Assembly (NCBI RefSeq): GCF_016863255.1
Contig: NZ_BOON01000031.1
Span: 115,600-179,599, forward strand
Direction of reading: 5' to 3'
Length of the DNA stretch: 64,000 nucleotides
DNA from: Planosporangium mesophilum
GTDB lineage: Bacteria; Actinomycetota; Actinomycetes; Mycobacteriales; Micromonosporaceae
Both the position numbers and the translations under genes were made by a program. The notes below the pieces were generated by a model that was given only the letters and a program-made list of their open reading frames with translations, was not told where the DNA came from and ran no database searches. Below, piece by piece: positions 25,995 to 33,898 of the stretch (position 1 is the first letter of the stretch; each line of letters opens with the position of its first letter).

Positions 25995-26156
25995 TCACGG
26001 CTGCACCTGCGCCTGGGGTCCCTCTGCCCGGGTACAGACGGAACAGGTGAGCCGCGCGCCGCACAGCGGACACCACCTTGACTTGACCTTGAACGAGAAC
26101 AGTCCGGCCATGAAGCCGAGTACTGCGGTTCCGATGAGCGCGAACGCGAATGCCAC
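25995..26156 (-). CDS. Small membrane protein with zinc-ribbon-like tail (53 aa)
   Basis: A GTG at 26156 lies 8 bases after a perfect AGGAGG, which decides the start. The 53-residue product has one membrane span (AFAFALIGTAVLGFMAGLFSF), a basic stretch, and a CPLCGARLTCSVC motif with two CxxC pairs. It is the most upstream of the three small minus-strand genes diverging from the XRE module. Likely a membrane-anchored zinc-binding peptide. Role unknown. Confidence 0.65.
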   Translation of the reverse strand: MAFAFALIGTAVLGFMAGLFSFKVKSRWCPLCGARLTCSVCTRAEGPQAQVQP

Positions 26157-26260
26157 GTCCGTCACCTCCTGGGCCGGCAGGGTGCGCACGGGTCCGCCGC
26201 GCCCGATGCCTAGAGATAGGTCCGCCCCAAAGCGTGCCCCACAATTAAGCATCCAGTCAA

Positions 26261-26354
26261 GCAATTGCATGCAATTGTCGGAAGACTTGTCTGTCAGGTT
26301 GTGCCAGACACAATTGCCACCGCCATCTGAGCAAGACAGCTGGCGCAATTGCGC
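26261..26354. promoter_or_regulatory. A/T-rich divergent promoter region with four CAATTG motifs
   Basis: CAATTG occurs at 26262, 26272, 26311 and 26346. The last lies inside the perfect 12-base palindrome GCGCAATTGCGC (26343-26354), and the first two form GCAATTGCATGCAATTG. The region is much richer in A/T than its surroundings and separates the small minus-strand genes from the plus-strand XRE module. It is a likely operator cluster for the XRE regulator encoded at 27185-28030. Confidence 0.5.
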
Positions 26355-26415
26355 AAGCACGAGCAATCGTGTCAGCATCGAGAATGCCCAGATCAATAAC
26401 TGGAAGGGGCATCCC

Positions 26416-26619
26416 GTGCGAAACCTGGTCTATCTGTGGAAGGACGCTGACTCGGGCGGCGGCGGCTGCCCTGCCCTCTACACCACCAACGGCGGCTACG
26501 TCGTCCAGGGCATCCGGCTCACCGGCGACGAACGCGCCCAGCTGCGCCAGTTGGCCGACAACGAGGACGCGGTGTACGTGCCTGCCAACGTCCTCGATCG
26601 ACTGCGAGACCTGCCCTGA
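26416..26619 (+). CDS. Small conserved protein preceding DUF6879 gene (67 aa)
   Basis: A GTG start at 26416 follows GGAAGGGGCATCCC. The 67-residue protein begins VRNLVYLWKDADSGGGGCPALY and ends with a helical RAQLRQLADNEDAVYVPANVLDRL. It has the character of small acidic adaptor proteins that accompany XRE regulators in actinomycetes. It ends 2 bases before the DUF6879-like gene. No function can be assigned. Confidence 0.7.
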   Translation: MRNLVYLWKDADSGGGGCPALYTTNGGYVVQGIRLTGDERAQLRQLADNEDAVYVPANVLDRLRDLP

Positions 26620-26621
26620 CC

Positions 26622-27170
26622 ATGACCACCCCGCTCACCGAAGCCGAGTTCGCCGAGCAGCTTCACACCTTCGAGCGCTCTGCGTTCCGGCTTGAGCTTC
26701 AGCGGGAGTACCGCGAGCCCACCGAGACCGACACCCTCGCCCGGTTCCTCGCGGGCGATCCGCAGGACCCGACCGAGGTACCCAGCCTGCGCGCCTGGTA
26801 CGTCCACATCGCCGCCGTCACCAGACGCGGTCGGCACGTCGAACGCGTCCGAGTCCATGACGAGCCTCCGACCGGCTACCAGCGCTGGGAACGCTGGATC
26901 GGCACCTGGAACATCGCCGCCGGCGAGACGATGCGGTACCTGACCCGCCAGCAGGCGTACGACATCGGGCTCCTGCCAGCGGCCGGCAACACCGACTGGT
27001 GGTTGCTCGACGAGACGCGGCTGATCATCTTGCGTTTCGACGAGGTTGGGCATCGCATCGCCAACGAAATCACCACCGACCAACAGATGATCGATCAGGC
27101 GTGTACGTGGCGGGAACTGGCTATCCGCTATGGCGTTCTGGAACGTCCACCCAACGCCGCCACCGCCTAG
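26622..27170 (+). CDS. DUF6879-like protein
   Basis: The 182-residue soluble protein has the features I associate with DUF6879: an N-terminal EFAEQLHTFERSAFRLELQREYREPTE split helix, VRVHDEPPTGYQRWERWIGTWN, TRQQAYDIGLLPA and DWWLLDETRLIILRFD. It is encoded between a small protein and an XRE/DUF5753 regulator. This three-gene order is common in Streptomyces and Micromonospora and is thought to act as a regulatory module; the biochemical role is unknown. The name comes from memory. Confidence 0.82.
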   Translation: MTTPLTEAEFAEQLHTFERSAFRLELQREYREPTETDTLARFLAGDPQDPTEVPSLRAWYVHIAAVTRRGRHVERVRVHDEPPTGYQRWERWIGTWNIAAGETMRYLTRQQAYDIGLLPAAGNTDWWLLDETRLIILRFDEVGHRIANEITTDQQMIDQACTWRELAIRYGVLERPPNAATA

Positions 27171-27184
27171 CCTGGAGCCCCGCC

Positions 27185-28030
27185 GTGATACGACCACAGG
27201 ACCGGTTGACGCAGCCGGGCGGTCTCGCCGACCGGCTGCGTAACCTACGCACCGCCGCCGGGATGGCTGGCAAGGACCTCGCCGAGATGCTCGGCTGGGC
27301 GCCGTCGAAGGTGTCGAGGCTGGAGAACGGCCGGCAAATGCCGTCGACTGAGGACATCGCCGTCTGGGCCCAGGCGACGCGGGCCGGCGACGAGGACGCC
27401 GAGGATCTACGCCTACTGCTGAACGACGCACAGACCGTGCACCGGGACTGGCGCCGGCGGATGAGCCGCGGGCAGGTCGCGGTCCAGAAGGACTACAACG
27501 ATCTGGTCGCGAACTCGACCCGGATCCGCTACTTCGAAACGACGTGGATACCAGGGTTCTTGCAGATTCCCGACTATGCCCGACGGGCGTTCGCCGAGAT
27601 GGTCGACCTGCACGACCTAGCGGTAGGCGACGTAGAAGCGGCCGTGACGACACGGCTTGAACGTCAGCAGGCGCTGTACGACACCACCAAGCAATTCGAA
27701 CTGATGATCACAGAACCGGTGCTGGGCTGGATGCCGATTCCACCGGCTGTGATGCGAGCCCAGTTGGACCGGCTGCAAACCGCGATCGACCTGCCGAATG
27801 TGCGCTTCGGGATCGTGCCGCTGCGGCGGCCGCTGTCGCGGATCCCGCAGAATTCGTTCCAGTTGTACGACAACTATGGGGTGGTGGAGACGTTCGTCGG
27901 GGAGACCGAGTGCGGACCCGAGGACGTCGAGAAGTACCACCGGGTCATGGACCAACTGTGGGAAGAGGCTGTGACCGGCTCGGAGGCCCGGCGACTGATC
28001 GTCGCCGCGTCGGATGCCCTTCCGCGGTGA
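27185..28030 (+). CDS. XRE-family helix-turn-helix regulator with DUF5753-type domain
   Basis: Starting at GTG 27185 the 281-residue protein has an N-terminal XRE helix-turn-helix (about 12-65: LRNLRTAAGMAGKDLAEMLGWAPSKVSRLENGRQMPS). A DUF5753-like domain (about 95-270) follows, with YFETTWIPGFLQIPDYARRAF and RLERQQALYD, typical of BldD/WhiJ-like actinobacterial regulators. Such proteins often repress neighbouring small genes. The last 17 bases overlap a short ORF where a DUF397 gene commonly sits. Confidence 0.92.
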   Translation: MIRPQDRLTQPGGLADRLRNLRTAAGMAGKDLAEMLGWAPSKVSRLENGRQMPSTEDIAVWAQATRAGDEDAEDLRLLLNDAQTVHRDWRRRMSRGQVAVQKDYNDLVANSTRIRYFETTWIPGFLQIPDYARRAFAEMVDLHDLAVGDVEAAVTTRLERQQALYDTTKQFELMITEPVLGWMPIPPAVMRAQLDRLQTAIDLPNVRFGIVPLRRPLSRIPQNSFQLYDNYGVVETFVGETECGPEDVEKYHRVMDQLWEEAVTGSEARRLIVAASDALPR

Positions 28031-28139
28031 CTACCGCAACGACGGCGACGGCTCGGCGGTCCGCGACTTCGTCCTCGCCATCGACGGGGCGTCAGCCGTC
28101 AGCATGGCGGAGAACCCCGACCTCGGCGCTCCCCATTGA
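28014..28139 (+). CDS. Possible small ORF after the XRE gene (41 aa)
   Basis: An ATG at 28014, inside the end of the XRE gene, opens a 41-codon frame to TGA at 28137. In many relatives this place holds a DUF397 gene of about 65 codons. The peptide (MPFRGDYRNDGDGSAVRDFVL...) shares only the acidic VRDxxL flavour with DUF397, not its core. It may be a decayed DUF397 partner or a chance frame. Confidence 0.3.
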   Translation: MPFRGDYRNDGDGSAVRDFVLAIDGASAVSMAENPDLGAPH

Positions 28140-28239
28140 CAGGCATTGATCCGCTGCTGCGCCGAACTCTAACCTCACCTTGACTCGGTCGTAGCGACAG
28201 GTGCCGACCGGACGGTGGGTTCCCAGCGGAGGGGCGACG

Positions 28240-28719
28240 ATGGCGGCAAATGTTGACGCGTGGGTTCCGTACTTCCAGAATCTCACCGCCGTCGCGGCGG
28301 CCTTGCTCGCCATCGCCTTCCTGACTTTCCAGTTCCGTTCGGACATATGGCGCACGCATCCGCTGAAGCAGACCGTCGCCATCACAACCCTCGGCGAACT
28401 GGCCGCGCCCATGTTCCTCGGGATCTTGTTCCTGATGCCCGGTCATCCCTGGGTCCTGGGCGGTCGGCTCGTGGGGGTCGGCGGCTACCTGATCATGGCG
28501 TGGCACGTCGCGGTCTTCATCCGGTACCGCAGGCTCGCAGACCGGTTCGACAAGTGGCAGCTCTGCGGGGTAGCCATCACGGTGGTCACGTTCAGCTTCC
28601 TGCTGTGGTGGGACAGTCTGGACGTCAAGGCGTACACGGCAGCCTGGATGATCTTCTCCGGATTCTCCGAGGCCTGGGTGTTCCTGGTGCCGCACAAACC
28701 AGCAGTAGACGCCTCGTAG
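28240..28719 (+). CDS. Small integral membrane protein, unknown function (159 aa)
   Basis: The ATG at 28240 has GGAGGGGCGACG upstream and is preferred over GTG at 28201. The protein shows five hydrophobic spans (about residues 13-32, 40-62, 68-92, 103-122, 130-148), with a short cytoplasmic HPLKQT loop. No catalytic motif is visible. It is separate from both neighbours, with a 22-base gap to the convergent lipoprotein gene. Confidence 0.68.
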   Translation: MAANVDAWVPYFQNLTAVAAALLAIAFLTFQFRSDIWRTHPLKQTVAITTLGELAAPMFLGILFLMPGHPWVLGGRLVGVGGYLIMAWHVAVFIRYRRLADRFDKWQLCGVAITVVTFSFLLWWDSLDVKAYTAAWMIFSGFSEAWVFLVPHKPAVDAS

Positions 28720-28741
28720 GCCCCGCTCACCGGAGTCCGGA

Positions 28742-29398
28742 TCAGCCGACCTGAGACCCTCGCTCGCCGGGCACCACCGGATGCACCTCGAGCCCACTGC
28801 ACCCGTTCGCGGTCACGTCGAGCCGTACCGAGTGGGTCTCGTCAGGCGGAGTGACCAGCACGCCTTTGTAGACAGGACAGGTCGACGCACCACCCGGTGG
28901 CACGTTGGCCCCTTCGACCAGTGCGGACGCCACACCTCCGGGAGCCAGGTCGACGGCCGGTGGCTGTCCGGACGGGTCACGGAGGCCACCGAGATACCCG
29001 GACGGCGTACGCCGGGCCTGCGCCACCTGGGCGCCGTTCTCGTCGAGGGCGGCGACCCCGGGGTAGCCCTGCAGTCGGCAGGTCGTGGTCTGGTCGTGCC
29101 GGAAGACGAGGACGAAACCGTAGTGGCCGGCGGCGGCGCCCGACTGCACCAGCGCGAGGTTCAGGTGGGCGACGGTACACTCCCCCGTCCCGCCGTTCGC
29201 ACCGCCGGGGGGCGCTTGGCTACTGGGCGCCTGCCCACCGGGAGCCTGGACACCGGGCGTCGAGGGCGCGGACGGCGCCGCCGACGCGGGCTGCACGGAC
29301 GGTCCGGACGCCTTGGGCTTGGACGACCCGCTACACCCGGCAAACGCCACCAGTGTCAGAGCCGCCAGAGATGTCGTCAGTAGAGTCCCGCGTACCAT
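28742..29398 (-). CDS. DUF4232-type lipoprotein
   Basis: The 218-residue protein carries a lipoprotein signal (MVRGTLLTTSLAALTLVAFAGC, Cys22), a low-complexity Pro/Ala/Gly/Gln linker, and a C-terminal domain resembling DUF4232 (about 75-210: CTVAHLNLALVQSGAAAGHYGFVLVFRH, then CRLQGYPGVAALDENG, ending VTANGCSGLEVHPV). Four Cys probably form disulphides outside the cell. Such lipoproteins are common in actinomycetes without known role. The linker shows APGGQAPSSQAPPGG repeats. Confidence 0.82.
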   Translation of the reverse strand: MVRGTLLTTSLAALTLVAFAGCSGSSKPKASGPSVQPASAAPSAPSTPGVQAPGGQAPSSQAPPGGANGGTGECTVAHLNLALVQSGAAAGHYGFVLVFRHDQTTTCRLQGYPGVAALDENGAQVAQARRTPSGYLGGLRDPSGQPPAVDLAPGGVASALVEGANVPPGGASTCPVYKGVLVTPPDETHSVRLDVTANGCSGLEVHPVVPGERGSQVG

Positions 29399-29549
29399 CG
29401 GAGCACCCCGCTCTCCCGTGCCGCCGGCTTCGACAACGGCGGCCAGACGGATCCATGCTCTCCGTCCACGGGACCGACGTCAGTCAACTCGGTGACTCCC
29501 CGAGGGGCGACATGCCGTCGTCGGCACGCGACGACCACTCCTGTCCCGG

Positions 29550-30608
29550 TCAGCCCTCCGGTGGCCCGACCTTCGTGTCGTCGGGCATATGGTGCAACCC
29601 GATCGCCATTCCCTTCCGCTGCGCCAACCCGGCGGCCACGACCTGTACCGGCAGGATGTCGAGCACCGCGCCGGCCAGTCCCCCGACGGCCGGCAACCGA
29701 ACCACCCGCAGGTTCGACTGCTCGGGCACGTCGCCGCCGCTGCTGACGAAGACGACGGCCGCGCCCCAACCAGCCAGTTCACCGGCCAACCGGGCCTCCC
29801 GGCCGCCGGGTTCGCCGAAGACCAGCGCGCCCCGTCCGGGCGCTGCCACCTCCAGCGGCCCGTGCAGGTACTCCCGCGTCGTGAACCCCGCCGTCGGCAG
29901 ATGCACCGACTCCCGCAGCAGCAGCGCCGCCGCTCCCACCGAGGCCAGCCGTACGCCCGAGCCCACCACGTCGATCGCGGCGACGTCGGCGAACGCGTCC
30001 ACGACCGGCGTGGCGTCGCCGCGGAGCACGTCTGCCGCCTGCCCCGGCAGCGCGTCCCAGTCCGCCGACACGGTCCCGGTCAACGCGTCCACGAGCAGCC
30101 CCAACGCCTGTACCGTCGCCGTATAGCTCAACGTCGACACGCGCGTGTCCTCGCCGCAGCCCAGTGGGAGCACGGCGTCGGCGACGGCGCCCAGCGGGTA
30201 CCCGGGGTTGTTGGTCAGGGCGACCCGTGGGGCGCCACGGCCGACCGCCCGCATCGCCTCGACCGTCTCCGTGCTGCGCCCGGACTGGCTGACACCGAGA
30301 TACGCATCGGCGAGCCCCGCCGGCACGCCGTCGGAGACCACGCCGTCGGAGACCACGCCGTCGGACACCACGCCGTTTGAGACCAAGTCGGCGGCGCTCA
30401 GCGCAACGGCCGGTCGACCCGCGGCACGCAGCGCGGCGGCGAAGCCGGCCACGGCATGCGTGCTGGCGCCCATTCCGATCGCGGCGATCCGCCCGCGGCC
30501 CAACAACTCCGTGACCGGTCCCCCGTCCAACGCCTCCCGGACGGCAGCGGCCGACCGGCGGAGCACGTCCGGTTGCGACCGCACCCCGTCGATGAACTCA
30601 GGCGCCAC
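29550..30608 (-). CDS. SIS-domain protein (sugar isomerase/AgaS or GlmS-C-like)
   Basis: The 352-residue protein has two SIS domains, as in the isomerase half of glucosamine-6-phosphate synthase. Visible parts are AAIGMGASTHAVAGFAAALRAAG, LGVSQSGRSTETVEAMRAV (phosphate loop), and LLRESVHLPTAGFTTREYLHGPLEVAAPG, where the SHxEYxHGP-like motif appears as REYLHGP. It is the last gene of a sugar-uptake operon and may deaminate or isomerise an imported amino sugar. A 15-base tandem repeat inside the gene inserts three extra VSDGV units between the two beta strands. Confidence 0.85.
   Translation of the reverse strand: MAPEFIDGVRSQPDVLRRSAAAVREALDGGPVTELLGRGRIAAIGMGASTHAVAGFAAALRAAGRPAVALSAADLVSNGVVSDGVVSDGVVSDGVPAGLADAYLGVSQSGRSTETVEAMRAVGRGAPRVALTNNPGYPLGAVADAVLPLGCGEDTRVSTLSYTATVQALGLLVDALTGTVSADWDALPGQAADVLRGDATPVVDAFADVAAIDVVGSGVRLASVGAAALLLRESVHLPTAGFTTREYLHGPLEVAAPGRGALVFGEPGGREARLAGELAGWGAAVVFVSSGGDVPEQSNLRVVRLPAVGGLAGAVLDILPVQVVAAGLAQRKGMAIGLHHMPDDTKVGPPEG
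30325..30384. repeat. 15-bp in-frame tandem repeat inside the SIS gene
   Basis: Four units start at 30325, 30340, 30355 and 30370. The plus-strand unit is ACGCCGTCGGAGACC, encoding the repeated GVVSD on the minus strand. Units 1 and 2 are identical; units 3 and 4 have one and two changes. The number of copies changes the protein by five residues each, so the locus may vary between strains. Confidence 0.85.
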
Positions 30609-30635
30609 GCGCCCCTCCCAACCTCGTCACGGCGG

Positions 30636-31469
30636 TCAGCCCTTCAGCGAGCCGGTCGACAGGCCGCCGATCAGGTACCGCTGGAAGACCAGGGCGATCA
30701 GGACCGGCGGCAGCGCCGCCAACACCCCGCCGGCCGCGATCAGTCCGAAGTCGACGGCGTTTCGCCCGGTGAACTCGGCGATCGCGACCGGGATCGTCTT
30801 GGCGTTGCCGGTCGAGGTGAAGATCAGCGCGTACAGGAACTCGTCCCAGCACAGCAGGAACGCGAACAGGCCGGTCGCCACGATGCCCGGCCGGGCCAGC
30901 GGCAGGATCACCCGTACCAGCGCACCGAGCCGGGTGCAGCCGTCGACGCGCGCGGCCTCCTCCAACTCCACCGGCAGCGTGGCGAAGAAGTTGCTCATCG
31001 TCCACAGCGTGAACGGCGTGGCGAGCGAGCAGTACACGACGATCAGGCCGGTCCGGGTGTCCAGCAGCCCGAACCTGGCCATCAGCAGGTACAGCGGGAT
31101 GATCAGGCTGATCGGCGGCAGCATGTACGTCACGAGGAACGCCAGCAGCGTGGTGCGTCGCAGCGGGAAGCGCAGCCGGGCGACGGCGTACCCGCCGAGG
31201 ATGCCGACGACCAGCGAGATCACCACCGTCCCCGAGGCCACCAGGAAGCTGTTGACCACGGCGTCCCGGAACAGCGCGGCGGCGCCCTGGTCCGCCGAGA
31301 AGATCTCGCGGTACCGGTCGAGCGTGACCCGCTCCGGCCACCAGCGCAGCGGCCGGGCAAGCAGGTCGGACTGCCCCACCAGCGACGAGTACGCCAGCCA
31401 GCCGAACGGCGCGAGAATGACCACGGACGCGAACAGCGCGGCTGCGTGAATGAAAACTCGGTACCTCAC
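30636..31469 (-). CDS. ABC sugar transporter permease (MalG-like)
   Basis: The 277-residue permease starts at GTG 31469, set by the GTGA overlap with the previous gene and by AGAGGTCGAC upstream. Six spans are predicted. The EAA loop reads LEEAARVDGCTRLGALVRVILP, and the C-terminus ALVFQRYLIGGLSTGSLKG is typical of this subunit. It ends 27 bases before the SIS gene. Confidence 0.92.
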   Translation of the reverse strand: MRYRVFIHAAALFASVVILAPFGWLAYSSLVGQSDLLARPLRWWPERVTLDRYREIFSADQGAAALFRDAVVNSFLVASGTVVISLVVGILGGYAVARLRFPLRRTTLLAFLVTYMLPPISLIIPLYLLMARFGLLDTRTGLIVVYCSLATPFTLWTMSNFFATLPVELEEAARVDGCTRLGALVRVILPLARPGIVATGLFAFLLCWDEFLYALIFTSTGNAKTIPVAIAEFTGRNAVDFGLIAAGGVLAALPPVLIALVFQRYLIGGLSTGSLKG

Positions 31470-32395
31470 GTCGACCTCTGGCGCAGCAGTCGCAGGTACA
31501 CCATGGCCAGCGCCAGGACCGCCAGTACGGTCAGGTACGCCAGCGCGGAGCCGACGCTGAACCGCTGCGACGAGAATGCCTGCAGGTACGTGAAGAAGGT
31601 GATCGTCTGGGTGCCGCTCGCCGGCCCGCCGCCGGTCATCACGTACACGATGTCGAAGACCTTGAACGCCTCGATGGTGCGCAGCACGAGCACGATGGCG
31701 ACGGTCGGTACCAGCAGCGGCAGCGTGATCCGCAGGAACGATCGCACCGCACCCGCCCCGTCGACCCGCGCGGCCTCGTACAGTTCGCGCGGGATCGTGC
31801 TCAGGCCGGCCAGCAGGAAGAACGCGACCAGCGACGTGTTCTTCCAGACGTCGGCCGCGACCACCATGTTCAGCGCCACGAACGGGTCGCTGCCAAGCCA
31901 GGAGCGGTAGCCGTCGGCCAGGCCGAGTTGGGTGAGGACGGCGTTGAGCACCCCGTACTCGGCGTTGAGGATCAGCCGCCACATGGCACCGTTGACGATC
32001 GTCGGCAGCGCCCACGGCAGGATCACGATCGATCGGAACAGCCAGCGCAGCTTGAGCGGCGCGGCGAGCAGCAGCGCGAGCCCCATGCCGAAGACCAGTT
32101 CGGCCGCGGTGGAGACGACGGTGAAGTACAGGGTGTGCCCGGCCGCCGTCCACACTCGACCGTCGGAGAGCACGGCCGCGTAGTTGGCCAGGCCGAGGAA
32201 CGGGTACGCGCCGGGGAACGGGCTGTTGACGTCGTAGAACGAGATGACCAGGGCCCGCCCGGCCGGGTAGAGCACGACGCCGAACACCAGCACGGCGGCC
32301 GGCAGCAGCAGTGCGTACGCCAGCCGGGCGGATCCGCTCCTGCTCGTCTTCACGCGATGACCGGCTTCGCTCACGCCACGAGCGGCTTCGCTCAT
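31466..32395 (-). CDS. ABC sugar transporter permease (MalF-like)
   Basis: The 309-residue permease has six spans and the EAA loop YEAARVDGAGAVRSFLRITLP. The ATG at 32395 overlaps the binding-protein stop. The extreme N-terminus (MSEAARGVSEAGHRVK) is encoded by a 21-base direct repeat, and a shorter start at the internal GTG is possible. The two permeases pair to form the channel. No ATPase gene accompanies them. Confidence 0.92.
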   Translation of the reverse strand: MSEAARGVSEAGHRVKTSRSGSARLAYALLLPAAVLVFGVVLYPAGRALVISFYDVNSPFPGAYPFLGLANYAAVLSDGRVWTAAGHTLYFTVVSTAAELVFGMGLALLLAAPLKLRWLFRSIVILPWALPTIVNGAMWRLILNAEYGVLNAVLTQLGLADGYRSWLGSDPFVALNMVVAADVWKNTSLVAFFLLAGLSTIPRELYEAARVDGAGAVRSFLRITLPLLVPTVAIVLVLRTIEAFKVFDIVYVMTGGGPASGTQTITFFTYLQAFSSQRFSVGSALAYLTVLAVLALAMVYLRLLRQRST

Positions 32396-32424
32396 GCCAC
32401 CAACGGCTTCGCCTGTGCGGCGGC
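32362..32424. repeat. 21-bp direct repeat at the binding-protein/permease junction
   Basis: Units begin at 32362, 32383 and 32404 with the core CGGCTTCGCTCAYGCCAC; the third is diverged after CGGCTTCGC. The repeat crosses the stop of the binding-protein gene and the start of the permease gene and supplies both overlapping codons. It is probably a replication-slippage expansion. Confidence 0.7.
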
Positions 32425-33714
32425 GTCGTCGAGGGCCTGTCTGGGTGACTTCCGGCCCAGCAGCGCGTTCTGGATCTCGGCCTGCAGGAGCTGGCTGATC
32501 TCGTTGTAGCGGGGTACCTGCGGACGCTCGATCAGCGACGCGAGCTGCTTCTTGGCCACCGGTACGACCTTGGGGTTGGCCTCGACCACCTTCCGGTCGT
32601 CGTACGAGGCCGCCCAGCACGGCAGCGAGTTCTTGGCGTACTTGTTCTGCACCTCGGCGCTGGTCAGGTAGCTGACGTAGCGCCAGGCCGCCTTCTGGTT
32701 GCGGCTGCCCGAGGTGACGCTGAGCGCCATCGAGCCGTTGACGCCGGGACCGCCGGAGGGTCCGCTCGGGGTCGGTAGCACCGCGACCTTGCCGGCGACC
32801 TTCGAGTTCGCCGTGTCGTCGGCGGCGCTGACCATGTACGTCCAGTTGATCGCCATGGCGGCGCCGCCCTCGGAGAAGACCTTGCGGACGTCGTCCTCGA
32901 CGGACTCGAGGGAGTTGGGGTTGGTCAACTTCTCGTCGAGGGTCCTGCGCATGAACTCCAGCGCCGCGAGGCCGCCGCCGGTGTTGAAGGCGACCGCCCT
33001 GCCGTCGTCGGCCAGGAACTTTCCCCCGAACGCGCCGACCAGCTGCGTGTAGTCGCAGATGAGCGCCTCGACCTGCTTCCAGCTCCACAGCAGCGGGTAC
33101 TCGATGACGCGCTTGTCCTTGAGCGCCCGCGCGGCGGCGAGGACGCCGTCCCAGGTGGACAGGCTCACCGGGTCGACGCCCGCGCGGCCGAGCAGCTCGG
33201 TGTTGGCGAACAGGTACTTGGTGTCCAGGATCCACGGCACGCCGTAGAACCTGCCCTGGTACTTCGCCGTGGTCAGCGCGCCGCCGAGCATGCCCGACTG
33301 CCACGCCGCCGGTACGTCGCCGCTGACCTCAGTGACGATCTTCTTCGTACCGAACTCGGCCGGCCAGATCACGTCGATGAGCACCACGTCGTAGGTGCCG
33401 GCCGGCGCGGCCGCGACGATCTTGTCGTGCAGCGCGTCGTACGCCACGAAGGTGGGCTCGACCTGGATCTTCGGGTTGGCCTTCTGGAAATCCGCGGTCA
33501 TGTTACGGATGTCGGCCTCGGAGTACGCGGCCTGCTGCATGAACAGTGCCTTGATCTTGCCCTCACCGCTGCCCTGCCCGCCGGCGTTGCCGCCGCCACC
33601 GGCGACGTCGCAGCCGGCGAGGATGCCGGCGCCGGCCGCCACGGCCGACAGCCGGAACAGCTCGCGGCGCGACAGCATGCCCTTCGGTTCCGACGTGCCC
33701 TTCGGTTCCGACAT
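32392..33714 (-). CDS. ABC sugar transporter substrate-binding lipoprotein with Tat signal
   Basis: The 440-residue protein has a twin-arginine signal (SRRELFRLSAVAAGAGILAGC) ending in a lipobox. The mature part is a type 1 solute-binding protein with FMQQAAYSEADIRNMTADFQK, TYDVVLIDVIWPAEFG and GVNGSMALSVTSGSRNQKAAWRYVSYL. The ATG at 33714 has GAGGAGCGGCG upstream. A duplicated SEPKGTSEPKG precedes the signal, encoded by an 18-base tandem duplication (33679-33714). First gene of a four-gene operon with two permeases and an SIS protein. Confidence 0.92.
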   Translation of the reverse strand: MSEPKGTSEPKGMLSRRELFRLSAVAAGAGILAGCDVAGGGGNAGGQGSGEGKIKALFMQQAAYSEADIRNMTADFQKANPKIQVEPTFVAYDALHDKIVAAAPAGTYDVVLIDVIWPAEFGTKKIVTEVSGDVPAAWQSGMLGGALTTAKYQGRFYGVPWILDTKYLFANTELLGRAGVDPVSLSTWDGVLAAARALKDKRVIEYPLLWSWKQVEALICDYTQLVGAFGGKFLADDGRAVAFNTGGGLAALEFMRRTLDEKLTNPNSLESVEDDVRKVFSEGGAAMAINWTYMVSAADDTANSKVAGKVAVLPTPSGPSGGPGVNGSMALSVTSGSRNQKAAWRYVSYLTSAEVQNKYAKNSLPCWAASYDDRKVVEANPKVVPVAKKQLASLIERPQVPRYNEISQLLQAEIQNALLGRKSPRQALDDAAAQAKPLVA

Positions 33715-33739
33715 CGCCGCTCCTCGATCAGGCCGGAAT

Positions 33740-33756
33740 AGTTAAGACGTTTAACT
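33740..33756. promoter_or_regulatory. AGTTAA-N5-TTAACT operator upstream of the sugar operon
   Basis: On the plus strand AGTTAAGACGTTTAACT reads as a perfect 6-base inverted repeat around GACGT. It lies 26 bases upstream of the binding-protein ATG on the minus strand, where a repressor would block transcription. The shape and position resemble LacI/ROK-family operators. No regulator gene is adjacent. Confidence 0.6.
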
Positions 33757-33898
33757 GACCTTCTACCCGCGCTGCTGCGAGCCGTCAAGGGATGCAACGA
33801 AGTCGATACGCCCGCAGCGCGCGCGGCGTTCCACCGGGGATGAGCACGCGGACGAGAGCCGGACGTTTGTACGACTGGCGGCGACGGCGGCGGATCGT

